Assembly: GCF_027587375.1 (NCBI RefSeq)
Contig: NZ_JAMXIC010000010.1
Coordinates: forward strand, 1-64,000
Source: Arthrobacter sp. B2a2-09
GTDB taxonomy: Bacteria; Actinomycetota; Actinomycetes; Actinomycetales; Micrococcaceae
Length of the DNA: 64,000 nt
Direction of reading: 5' to 3'
Shown: piece by piece, positions 16,915-24,923 of the stretch
Position numbering within the stretch: position 1 is the first letter of the stretch
Layout: each line of letters opens with the position of its first letter
Made by a program: the position numbers and the translations under genes
Notes under the pieces: model-generated
Seen by the model: the letters and a program-made list of their open reading frames with translations, nothing else
Databases searched by the model: none
Told to the model about the DNA's origin: nothing

Positions 16915-18171
16915 TCAGGCGTACGTCAGGCGGACCGGCAGTTCTTTGATGCCGTGCGTGAGGTTGGAGCGGAGCCGGTGGACAGGGCCGTCAATCTCGA
17001 TGGTCTCCACCCGTTTGGCAAGTTCGCGGAAAACTATCTGCAGTTCAAGGCGAGCCAGGCTGTTCCCCAGGCAGATGTGCGGACCTCCACCACCGAACGC
17101 CACGTGCGGATTGGGCTTGCGCGAAATGTCGAACGTGTAGGGTGCGTCGAAGACGGTTTCGTCACGGTTCGCCGACGCATACCAGATGAGCACCTTGTCT
17201 CCGGCCTTGATCACCGTTTCGCCGATCATGGTGTCAACCAGTGCCGTCCTGCGGAAATGATGGATCGGCGTCGCCCACCGCAGCACTTCCTCGACGGCGG
17301 TGTTCAACAGGGAAGAATCTTCCTTGAGACGGCGGAATTGCTCCGGGTTCTGGGCAAAGGCGAGGAGCCCGTGGGAAAGTGCCATGCGGGTGGTCTCATT
17401 GCCGGCTACAACCAGGAGGGAGAAAAAGTTGTCCAACTCACGCGTCGTGAGCTTCCGCCCGTTGATGTTCCCGGTCATAAGCAGCGAAAACACGTCATGA
17501 CCGAGATTGCCGTTCCGCCGGTCACGCAGGGCATCGGCGTACTTCCAGATGTCCCTTCCCGCCGGGCTGGAGAACGGGTAGCCACTATTTTCCTTGACGT
17601 TCTCCGGCGAGTCTGCCGTGCGGGGAGCATGGTCCGGGTCGGCACCAGCGATCATTTCGTCGCCGAGGGCCTTGAGGTAAGCCCGGTCCTCGGTCGGAAC
17701 CCCGAGCAGCTCGCCTAGCACCACCATGGGAACGACGGCGGCAACCTCGTCCACCCAGTCGAAGCGGGGCCGGGCAAAAGCCTGGTCGAGAGTCTTTTCG
17801 ACCAGCTCTTCGACGAAGCCAACCCATTCCTTGTGGACACTGCCAGGAGTGAAGCGAGGGGAAAGAACACGCCTCATGTCTGTGTGGAGCGGCGGATCGG
17901 TGTCGATCAGGGTCTGCCGCGCAATAAGGTCCTCATGCGCGATGTCCTCGCGGGTGGTTCCGCCCGTCTCGGACGAAAATTGCTGGAAATTCCGCGTGAC
18001 GGCAACGACGTCGGCGTAGCGCGTCACGGACCAGTAGCCCGGGCCGTCGTGTTCCTCGATCCAGCGGACAGGGTCTTCCCTCCTTGCCGCGTCGAAGTAT
18101 TCGTACGGGACCCCGTCCTCGAAAGCGAGGTCCGAAAGTGCATCATGGGTGTGCACGTGGGTTTGGCTCAT
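16915..18171 (-). CDS. Cytochrome P450
   Basis: A 418-residue soluble class I-type bacterial P450. The I-helix oxygen motif is AGNETTR, the K-helix is EEVLRWATPIHHFRR, and the haem-binding loop FGGGGPHICLGNSLARLE carries the thiolate cysteine near residue 367. The loop and the IHHFRR segment resemble actinobacterial families such as CYP125/142/151. No reductase domain is fused; the flavodoxin and FprA-type reductase at 9.5-11.3 kb are the likely partners. ATG 18171 follows AAGGAG; longer frame upstream is not used. A perfect GTATAC palindrome lies 50 bases upstream. Placed among a ligase, transaminase and dehydrogenases it probably hydroxylates an amine substrate. Confidence 0.94.
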   Translation of the reverse strand: MSQTHVHTHDALSDLAFEDGVPYEYFDAARREDPVRWIEEHDGPGYWSVTRYADVVAVTRNFQQFSSETGGTTREDIAHEDLIARQTLIDTDPPLHTDMRRVLSPRFTPGSVHKEWVGFVEELVEKTLDQAFARPRFDWVDEVAAVVPMVVLGELLGVPTEDRAYLKALGDEMIAGADPDHAPRTADSPENVKENSGYPFSSPAGRDIWKYADALRDRRNGNLGHDVFSLLMTGNINGRKLTTRELDNFFSLLVVAGNETTRMALSHGLLAFAQNPEQFRRLKEDSSLLNTAVEEVLRWATPIHHFRRTALVDTMIGETVIKAGDKVLIWYASANRDETVFDAPYTFDISRKPNPHVAFGGGGPHICLGNSLARLELQIVFRELAKRVETIEIDGPVHRLRSNLTHGIKELPVRLTYA

Positions 18172-18222
18172 GATTCGTCTCCTTGGTGATACCGGCAGTC
18201 GGCCACGGCCCCCCAATAGCGG

Positions 18223-18238
18223 ATACCGTATACGGTAT
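18223..18238. promoter_or_regulatory. Perfect 16-bp GTATAC palindrome before the P450
   Basis: ATACCGTATACGGTAT is its own reverse complement over all 16 bases. It is the best copy of the motif family in this window and lies in the 118-base gap upstream of the P450, where repression of the P450-aldehyde dehydrogenase unit is expected. Confidence 0.75.
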
Positions 18239-18289
18239 GCTAACCCTGGTCGCCTCGCTCGGCAAGTAGTTTGTATTCCGCGTCGGGAC

Positions 18290-19027
18290 TCAGCCCAGCG
18301 GGATATTTGCAATGAATTCCTTGAGTAGCGCCTGCTGGGCGAGATCTGAAGCTACGGTGTCCTCGGGGTGCCATTGCACCGCGTGGATCCAGAACTCCGC
18401 ACCGTGAAGTTCAAGGGCCTCAACGGTGCCGTCTTCGGCCCAGGCGGTGGCGACGAGTCCCTTCCCGAGGTTCCTCACCGCTTGGTGGTGATAGCAGGAA
18501 ACCTGCGGGGTTCGGGCGATCGATGACGTTAGGGAACTGGCGGCGTCAAGGGTGATCGTGTGGATCTGGTTCATGTGGGGGGTGGGAAGGTGCTGCTCCA
18601 AATCGCCACCTAGCGATACGTTCAAAATCTGCATCCCGCGGCAAACAGCAAGAGTGGGAACCTGGTTTTCCACCACATGCCGGGCAACTGCGAGATCAAA
18701 CATGTCCTGCAGCTCGTCTCCATCATCGGATTCGGCATGGGCTTCTTGCCCGTAGCGCCAAGCGGCTATGTCGCCACCCCCGGGAAGTAAGACCGCATCG
18801 GCGAAAGCCAGCCGGCGGGAAACTTCCTCGTAGAGTGCGTCTTCCGTCGTTCCGGGATCCGCTACCGGAAGTATGGTCACCGGCTCCCCGCCGGCGTCGT
18901 AGACACCCTTGATGAGTGCGTGGGCGTTGACGAGTGCTTTGTACCTGAGCGCAGATGCACTGTCCGAGAATCGGCCCGGTACGGCAATCAAAGGCCTGCG
19001 ACGTTGTGTTTCCACTTGTTCGTCCAT
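18290..19027 (-). CDS. Class I amidotransferase-type hydrolase (PuuD-like)
   Basis: A 245-residue protein of the gamma-glutamyl-GABA hydrolase family (peptidase C26). The nucleophile is Cys129 in AVCRGMQILNVSLGG, and the catalytic His-Glu pair is in VQWHPED. An LPGGGDI loop forms the oxyanion region. Such enzymes cleave a gamma-glutamyl amide to release glutamate. It is the third gene of a unit with a glutamine-synthetase-like ligase and another class I amidotransferase, which suggests a gamma-glutamylated intermediate as in the Puu pathway. No strong ribosome binding site was seen before the start, so a shorter start cannot be excluded. Confidence 0.87.
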   Translation of the reverse strand: MDEQVETQRRRPLIAVPGRFSDSASALRYKALVNAHALIKGVYDAGGEPVTILPVADPGTTEDALYEEVSRRLAFADAVLLPGGGDIAAWRYGQEAHAESDDGDELQDMFDLAVARHVVENQVPTLAVCRGMQILNVSLGGDLEQHLPTPHMNQIHTITLDAASSLTSSIARTPQVSCYHHQAVRNLGKGLVATAWAEDGTVEALELHGAEFWIHAVQWHPEDTVASDLAQQALLKEFIANIPLG

Positions 19028-19061
19028 TCAAGATCTGGGTGCCAAGGGCACCTGTTGATAG

Positions 19062-19808
19062 CTAACTCTTTGGTTCTGTGGCCCTCATGGGACCGCCGGG
19101 AACCTCGACCGGAGCTGTGTCGCCGAGGAACCAATCCAGCAGTTCCCTGGCGTTGCGCTCGGCGGAAGGCTCGTGCGCCGCCCAGTCGCGTCGGAGGTCG
19201 TCGACGTCGAGGACCCCCTCCAACTCGTGGCCGCCGATTCTGATCCATTCCTCCATGAGTTCGCCATCGACCTCAGGATGGAATTGCACTCCGATGGAGC
19301 GCTCGCTTCGGAAAACCTGGGGTGCAATTGCCGTTTTGGCCAGCACGTCGATCTCACCGGGCAATTCGACCCTGTCGCTGTGCCAGGAGAACCACGGGCC
19401 CGGGACTATCGGACACCTGTGTCCGGGTTCGAAGGAGATCAGCCCTGCTTCGATCCTGTCGGCCCGGACGGTTCGCCCTCCGAGGCTCTCGGCAAGCAGT
19501 TGAGCGCCGAAGCAGATGCCCAGGTAGGGAATCCTTTGCTGGTGGAGCGCCGCAATGTACTCGATTTCCCGCGTGATCCATTCTTCAGTGATCTCGTAGA
19601 TGTGGCTGAAGGAGCCGAAGGCAATGACCGCGTCGAAATCCCCGGGGTGGGGGAACTCTGTATTGACCGTGCGGGTCCCGGCCTGGTTGAGGGAGAACAC
19701 TTCGTGCGTTTTGACTACATGGCCGCCATCGAGCAGTGCCTGCCCGATGATGCCGGTGTCGGTCGAAGAAGTCTGTTCGTGGGTGATGAGGAGGACGGTT
19801 TTCGTCAT
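19062..19808 (-). CDS. Class I glutamine amidotransferase-like protein
   Basis: A 248-residue stand-alone amidotransferase domain with nucleophile Cys99 in YLGICFGAQLLAESLGG and the His-Glu pair in GVQFHPEVD. It resembles GMP-synthase-like amidotransferases but has no synthetase partner domain. The start follows GGGAGG. It sits between the PuuD-like gene and the glutamine-synthetase-like gene, with 34 and 17 base gaps, so all three are one transcription unit. It may be a second gamma-glutamyl hydrolase or may deliver ammonia; I cannot decide from sequence. Confidence 0.85.
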   Translation of the reverse strand: MTKTVLLITHEQTSSTDTGIIGQALLDGGHVVKTHEVFSLNQAGTRTVNTEFPHPGDFDAVIAFGSFSHIYEITEEWITREIEYIAALHQQRIPYLGICFGAQLLAESLGGRTVRADRIEAGLISFEPGHRCPIVPGPWFSWHSDRVELPGEIDVLAKTAIAPQVFRSERSIGVQFHPEVDGELMEEWIRIGGHELEGVLDVDDLRRDWAAHEPSAERNARELLDWFLGDTAPVEVPGGPMRATEPKS

Positions 19809-19825
19809 GGAAGTGGTGCCTCCCG

Positions 19826-21169
19826 CTAGAGAATGTCGTGGTAGCGGTTGAACTCCCAGTCGGTGACGTGAGCGGCAAAGGCGGCCAATTCGACCCGCTG
19901 CATAGCACCGTAGGTATCCACGAAAATCTCCCCGAAAGCGGCCTTGGCAAACGGGCTGCCGGAGAACGTGTTCACGGCTTCAGCCAGCGTTGAAGCCACT
20001 CGCTGGAGAGCGGGGTCTGCATGGGGGTCCCCGACGGAGATCGGCTGCAGCGGCAGATCGTTCCTGAGGCCGTCCAAGCCCGCTTGGAGGTAGCCCTGGG
20101 CCACCAGATACGGGTTCGCATCAGCAGCTGCCCAGCGCACTTCAAGGCGGGTTCCGGGGCCCGCGTCGGTGATGCATCGCACACCCACGAGGCGGTTGTC
20201 CAGGCCCCAGCACACCTGCGTCGGGGAGAAGGAATAGTCCACGATCCGCTTGTAGTCATTGATCGTGGGTAGTGCGATCGCCTGGAGCTCCAGCTGGTGG
20301 GCCACAAGTCCGCTCAGGTAGCGGCGCATGACGTCCGAGTGCACCGGGTCTGAGGTGTCCTTCGTTGAGAACACATTGATTCCGTCACTGTTCCACAGGC
20401 TCTGATGCACATGGAGTCCACTTCCGGAGCCGCCGTTGATGGGCTTGGCCATGAACGTGGCGTTGTAGCCATGTTGCCGCGCGACTTGGCGCACGATGTG
20501 GCGGAAAAGAATGGTGTTGTCCAGCATTGTGATGGCGTCGCCGTACTTCAGGTTGATCTCAACCTGGGATTGGCCATACTCAACATTGCTGGCTTCCACG
20601 GTGATCCCCGAGGCCGTAAGCGCGGCACGAATGGCGCCGATCACGGGCTCAAGTTCGTTGGCGCGGTCCAGCGAGTAGCAGTAGGACTTGTCCGAAACGG
20701 GCTGCCAGTCGCTGGTGAAGAGATGGAACTCCAGCTCGGTGGCCATGTCCACGCGGTAGCCGAGCGCCTCGAACTCCTTGAGCGTGTCCTTGACCATGCC
20801 CCGCCCGTCCATGGGGATGCGCTCGTGGGTCTTGGGATCGTACATGTCGCACATGACCGTAGCCATGCCCGTCGTCCAGCCCGCCACGCGGAATGAAGGA
20901 AGGTCCGGGACGGCGTGCATGTCCGGATACTCACTGTTCTCGGGTGACCAGGGCGTTGGATGGATGTCGCTGCGCATGTCCCAGGCAAAGGCCACGTTGG
21001 CAATGGAAAAGCCCGCACCCGTCAAAAATTGCTCGATCGGCAGCATCTTGCCGCGCGGCAGCCCCCACGTGTCCGTGAAGACGCACTCCACGGTATGGAT
21101 GCCGTTTTCCCGGGCGATCCTCGCACAGTCTTCCAAGGTGGACGGCGGCGTCAAGGCGGTGGTGTTCAT
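19826..21169 (-). CDS. Glutamine synthetase-like gamma-glutamyl-amine ligase
   Basis: A 447-residue member of the glutamine synthetase superfamily. It shows the N-terminal VECVFTDTWGLPRGK, the metal-binding ELEFHLF, EYGQSQVEINLKYGD, the catalytic GSGSGLHVHQSLW, and RLEVRWAAADANPYL near the C-terminus. Length and pattern fit PuuA-type gamma-glutamyl-polyamine or -monoamine ligases rather than the biosynthetic enzyme. It leads a unit with two class I amidotransferase-type hydrolases, which could release glutamate later. The start follows GAGGAAG. A GTATAC-type operator lies in the divergent gap. The amine substrate is unknown. Confidence 0.9.
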   Translation of the reverse strand: MNTTALTPPSTLEDCARIARENGIHTVECVFTDTWGLPRGKMLPIEQFLTGAGFSIANVAFAWDMRSDIHPTPWSPENSEYPDMHAVPDLPSFRVAGWTTGMATVMCDMYDPKTHERIPMDGRGMVKDTLKEFEALGYRVDMATELEFHLFTSDWQPVSDKSYCYSLDRANELEPVIGAIRAALTASGITVEASNVEYGQSQVEINLKYGDAITMLDNTILFRHIVRQVARQHGYNATFMAKPINGGSGSGLHVHQSLWNSDGINVFSTKDTSDPVHSDVMRRYLSGLVAHQLELQAIALPTINDYKRIVDYSFSPTQVCWGLDNRLVGVRCITDAGPGTRLEVRWAAADANPYLVAQGYLQAGLDGLRNDLPLQPISVGDPHADPALQRVASTLAEAVNTFSGSPFAKAAFGEIFVDTYGAMQRVELAAFAAHVTDWEFNRYHDIL

Positions 21170-21233
21170 TGCTTCCTCGATCTCCTACTAGATATTCGAT
21201 ACCTGATCAGTGTAATCTAAGTCACTGAATAGC

Positions 21234-21253
21234 GTATCCCGTATACCAAATAT
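21234..21253. promoter_or_regulatory. GTATAC-type operator between ligase and alcohol dehydrogenase
   Basis: GTATCCCGTATACCAAATAT closely matches the site at 5415 (CGTATACCAAATA is common to both). It lies in the divergent gap, 15 bases before the alcohol dehydrogenase start and 65 bases from the ligase start. Confidence 0.68.
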
Positions 21254-21267
21254 GAACGGAGAATCCT

Positions 21268-22233
21268 TTGAAATCAATAGTCGTGACCAAACCCAACTCC
21301 CCGCTGGAGCTCGTGGACCGGGAAGTCCCGGTACCGCTTGGCCCGGGCGAGGAAGTGATCCGGGTCCTGGCGTGCGGGGTCTGCCACTCTGACCTGCATG
21401 TCGCCGACGGCGATTTCGGCGGACCCTACCCCGTGGTTCTGGGACACGAAGTGGTGGGCGAACACGATGAGCTGGGCCGCGTTCTTCTCTACGCGCCGTG
21501 GGGGTGCGGGCGGGCCGATTGCCGCCAATGCTCCGCGGGCCTGGAAATGATCTGTCCCAACGGCCGCGAGGCCGGGATCGTCTCGGATGGCGGCTACAGC
21601 GAATACATGCGCGTTCCTAAGCGTGAATACCTCGTCCCCATCGGGGATATGGATCCGTCCTTGGCGGCACCGCTCGCTTGCGGCGGGCTGACAGCGTTCC
21701 GCGCAGTCAAGCGGACCCTGCCGCACCTGCGGGGCAAGAACTCCAGGGCGATCGTCATCGGAGCCGGCGGCCTGGGGCAATTCGCCATCCAGTTCCTCAA
21801 AGCCTTGGCCGACGTAGAGCTGACAGTCGTCGATACATCACCCGAAAAGCTCAACGCCGCCGCCAGCCTCGGCGCCGACGTAACATGCGGCGTCGAGGGA
21901 CTCACCGGCAAGTACGACGCAGTCATCGACTTTGTCGGGGCGGGTGCGACCATGGCGGCCGCAGCCTCCAGCATCGACAGGCAGGGAATCATCGTCGTCG
22001 TGGGACTCTGGGGCGGCCGCATTGAGTTCGGCGTAGGGGTTCTTCCCAGCGAAGCAGTACTCACTACGAGCATCTGGGGCAGCCTCGATGAACTCAAGGA
22101 ACTCTTGGAGTTCGCCCGGACCCATCCGCTGCAGCACAGCGTCGAGACCATCCCCCTTGACCAAGCCCAGCATGCGCACGACCTTCTTCGGGCCGGCAGC
22201 ATCAAAGGCCGGGCCGTCCTGGTCATGGACTAG
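21268..22233 (+). CDS. Zinc-dependent medium-chain alcohol dehydrogenase, shortened
   Basis: A 321-residue MDR-family alcohol dehydrogenase. Catalytic zinc ligands are Cys39 in ACGVCHSD and His60-Glu61 in LGHEVVGE; the structural zinc cysteines are Cys80, Cys85, Cys88 and Cys96; the Rossmann motif is IGAGGLGQFAIQF. Between HEVVGE and the structural zinc lobe about 20 residues of the usual family sequence are missing, making it shorter than the common 340. It starts with TTG behind ACGGAG, supported by MKSIVVTKP matching family N-termini. It probably oxidises an alcohol or reduces an aldehyde in the amine pathway. Confidence 0.9.
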   Translation: MKSIVVTKPNSPLELVDREVPVPLGPGEEVIRVLACGVCHSDLHVADGDFGGPYPVVLGHEVVGEHDELGRVLLYAPWGCGRADCRQCSAGLEMICPNGREAGIVSDGGYSEYMRVPKREYLVPIGDMDPSLAAPLACGGLTAFRAVKRTLPHLRGKNSRAIVIGAGGLGQFAIQFLKALADVELTVVDTSPEKLNAAASLGADVTCGVEGLTGKYDAVIDFVGAGATMAAAASSIDRQGIIVVVGLWGGRIEFGVGVLPSEAVLTTSIWGSLDELKELLEFARTHPLQHSVETIPLDQAQHAHDLLRAGSIKGRAVLVMD

Positions 22234-22301
22234 GTCCAAAAATTCTCTCTGGCTCTTCCCAAATCCCTCTCGCTATGACACACAAGGAAGTGGACAAAGC
22301 A

Positions 22302-23825
22302 ATGACAACACCGAAAGAAACCATGACAGCTTCTCCGGCGCCCGCCGCTGAGGCGCCAAAAAACCAGTTGCACCGGAATTCGATGGGAGTTGCCGGCATC
22401 TGCTTCTTTGTCGTCGCGGCCGCGGCCCCCATCGCGGGAATGACAGGGCTGGTACCGAGCACCATTGTTCTGGGCAACGGCGCTGCGGCCCCGGGCGCCT
22501 TTCTCATCGCGGGCATCATGCTGATGTTCTTTGCAGTCGGCTATGCTGCCATGAGCCACCACGTGACCCACGCGGGCGCGTTCTTTGCCTACGTTGGCCG
22601 TGGCCTAGGGGCGCCTTGGGGCGTTGCCTCGGCGTTTGTTTCCGTGTTGTCGTACTGCCTGGTGCAGACGGCGATCTACGGCTTCTTCGGCGCTACGGTT
22701 TCCCAGAAGATGGCTTCGATCGGCATCGACCTGCCGTGGTGGTTCTGGTGCCTCGTGTGCCTCGCCGTCGTACAGGTCTTTGGCATCATGAAGGTTGACC
22801 TGGGCGCCAAGGTGCTGGGGGTGCTCCTCAGCCTGGAGCTGGCGTCTATGCTTATCACCGGCTTGGCCGTGGTCTTTCACGGCGGTGGCCCTAACGGCCT
22901 GAACCTTTCAGCATCCTTCAGCCTCGACAACATCTTCGCCGGTGCCCCCGGAATTGCCTTCGCCTTTGCCTTCGCCGGATTCATCGGCTTTGAGGCCACG
23001 GCCATTTACGGCGAGGAATGCCGTGATCCGAAGCGGACCGTTCCCAGGGCTACCTATACCGCAGTCACCATCATTACCTTGATTTTCGCCCTGACCTCCT
23101 TCGCCATCATCTCCGGGGCCGGTTCCGCAGACATCGTGAACAAGACCCTGGAAGTCACAACCCTTCAAGGCACCCCCTTGGCCGACCCTGCCCAACTTCT
23201 CTTCTCAGTGGCCGGACAATACGTAGGACCCTGGATGCCCGAGGTCATGAGCTGGCTGCTCATCTCAAGCCTGTTCGCCGGGATCCTTGCCTTTCACAAT
23301 TCAGCGACCCGCTACTTCTACGCGATGGGCCGCTCGGGGCTGCTGCCGGCTTCCTTCGGCGTCACCGGCCGTTTCCAGACCCCCGTCCGGGCATCAGTGC
23401 TTCAGACGGTCATCGGCCTCGTAACCATCGTGGCCTTTGCCCTGGCGGGGCTCGACCCGGTAGTCACGCTGTTCTACTGGTTCGCGATCACCGCCATTCT
23501 CGGGCTGACCTTCATCCAAGGACTGGTTTGCGTCGCAGTCATCCGTTTCTTCAGGGAAACCCGGGCAGACACCCGTGTCTGGAACACCCTGATTGCACCG
23601 TTGCTCGGTCTGGTATCTATCATCGTTGCCGAGTACCTGTTGCTCTCGCGGTTTGGCCTCATCAGCGGAACGGCGGGCGCGGACAGCGCAGCGTGGGAAA
23701 TGAACGCCACCGGATGGTGGCTGGCTGCACTGCCGTTCGCTACGTTCCTGATCGCGCTCGCCTACGGATTCATTCTGGAGCGCAAGAAGAGCGACGATGA
23801 GGTCTTGAAGGAATTCGTTTCCTGA
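22302..23825 (+). CDS. APC-superfamily amino acid/amine permease
   Basis: A 507-residue membrane protein with about 12 hydrophobic segments beginning at SMGVAGICFFVVAAAAPIAGM, characteristic of the APC family. It includes GFEATAIYGEECRDPKRTVPRATY, the conserved cytoplasmic loop. ATG 22302 is preferred because AAGGAAG lies before it; ATG 22275 has no site. Located after the alcohol dehydrogenase and before a GntR gene, it probably imports the amine or amino acid degraded by this locus. Charged C-terminus ERKKSDDEVLKE is cytoplasmic. Confidence 0.9.
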   Translation: MTTPKETMTASPAPAAEAPKNQLHRNSMGVAGICFFVVAAAAPIAGMTGLVPSTIVLGNGAAAPGAFLIAGIMLMFFAVGYAAMSHHVTHAGAFFAYVGRGLGAPWGVASAFVSVLSYCLVQTAIYGFFGATVSQKMASIGIDLPWWFWCLVCLAVVQVFGIMKVDLGAKVLGVLLSLELASMLITGLAVVFHGGGPNGLNLSASFSLDNIFAGAPGIAFAFAFAGFIGFEATAIYGEECRDPKRTVPRATYTAVTIITLIFALTSFAIISGAGSADIVNKTLEVTTLQGTPLADPAQLLFSVAGQYVGPWMPEVMSWLLISSLFAGILAFHNSATRYFYAMGRSGLLPASFGVTGRFQTPVRASVLQTVIGLVTIVAFALAGLDPVVTLFYWFAITAILGLTFIQGLVCVAVIRFFRETRADTRVWNTLIAPLLGLVSIIVAEYLLLSRFGLISGTAGADSAAWEMNATGWWLAALPFATFLIALAYGFILERKKSDDEVLKEFVS

Positions 23826-23837
23826 TGGGGCAAGCGG

Positions 23838-24599
23838 GTGGGCACCGAAGTTGCCCGCCCGCATCTCCACGACGCCGAGGTCAATAGGGCGGCAGTGAAA
23901 TACGCTGAGTCCATGACCACCGCACCCCATTATCCGCCGCAGCGTCCCCTAAAGCCCCGCAGGAATCTGCGCGAAGAGGTGGCGGAAAGCCTACGCAACA
24001 GAATCCTTTCGGGTGAATTCAAGCCTGGCGTCCGGATCGATCTCGTCACAGCCGCTGAAGAACTGGGGATCAGCCAGCTCCCAGTCCGGGAAGCCTTGAT
24101 AACCCTCGAAGGCGAGGGCTTGGTCAAGTCCTATCCGCGCCGAGGGTACTTCGTCCAGGCGCTGCAACCCGAGGACATCCTTGATCACTACGAGATCTTC
24201 GGAAAAGTGGCGGGAATGGCCGCCGCTCGTGCAGCCAAGACGTTGTCGGGTGAGCAGCTCAAGGAGCTCACAGCGATCAACGAAGCCATGCGTGCGGCGA
24301 AAGACCCGGAGAAAAAAGAAGACTGCAACTTCAAGTTCCACAAGATCATCAATGGCACAGGCAGTTCCCACCGCCTGATGTCCGTCATTCGGATCCTTTC
24401 CAAGACCATGTCCCTTCACTTCGGCGAGATCATTCCCGATTGGGACAAGCAGGCGGCCGACGAGCACGACGAAATCCTCGATGCCCTCCGCCAGGGTGAT
24501 CCCCAGGCTGCTCGAATCGCCATGGAGAACCACCTGTCAGTCAATGGTGTCCGGGCGGTCGAAGCCCTGCACCGGATGAACTTCTTCCCCGAGCCTTAG
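23838..24599 (+). CDS. GntR-family transcriptional regulator (FCD type)
   Basis: A regulator of up to 253 residues with a winged helix from NLREEVAESLRNRIL through LPVREALITLEGEGLVKSYP and an FCD domain with CNFKFHKIINGTGSS. The start is unsure: GTG 23838, GTG 23895 and ATG 23913 are in frame and none has a strong site; the conserved domain begins after the last of them. It follows the permease by 12 bases and is probably in its operon. It is a second candidate for binding the GTATAC sites. Confidence 0.87.
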   Translation: MGTEVARPHLHDAEVNRAAVKYAESMTTAPHYPPQRPLKPRRNLREEVAESLRNRILSGEFKPGVRIDLVTAAEELGISQLPVREALITLEGEGLVKSYPRRGYFVQALQPEDILDHYEIFGKVAGMAAARAAKTLSGEQLKELTAINEAMRAAKDPEKKEDCNFKFHKIINGTGSSHRLMSVIRILSKTMSLHFGEIIPDWDKQAADEHDEILDALRQGDPQAARIAMENHLSVNGVRAVEALHRMNFFPEP

Positions 24600-24638
24600 C
24601 TACAAGGCGCGGCCAGGACGAGAGGCAACAGCAAGACC

Positions 24639-24923
24639 ATGTACGCAAAAGACAGCAAGCGCCGGCGGGTTGACGACTGGACTTCCATCGATGGTGCCAC
24701 TGCCGAAATAGTCCAGTACGGCCAAACAATGGCGCGCGGCACGATCGACGGTGTCACAAAGGACGGCGCCATTGTGTGGGTTCAGGATGACACCGGGAGG
24801 CGGAAGCTATTTGAACGCTGCGAGTACTTTGAAGTGTGGGTGCCTCGTGAAGACACAGGCCTCAACTACAGAGTCAGTAAGCCATTCACGTTGTGGCGCT
24901 CCCAGGCTTCTCTTGGACAGTGA
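24639..24923 (+). CDS. Small protein of unknown function
   Basis: A 94-residue soluble protein without recognised family. It begins MYAKDSKRRRVDDW, is basic at the N-terminus, and has a probable beta-rich middle (TIDGVTKDGAIVWVQDDTGRRKLFE). It overlaps the 3' end of the convergent debranching-type gene by 38 bases. The ribosome binding site is weak. The protein-like composition and codon pattern argue that it is real, but no function can be given. Confidence 0.55.
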   Translation: MYAKDSKRRRVDDWTSIDGATAEIVQYGQTMARGTIDGVTKDGAIVWVQDDTGRRKLFERCEYFEVWVPREDTGLNYRVSKPFTLWRSQASLGQ

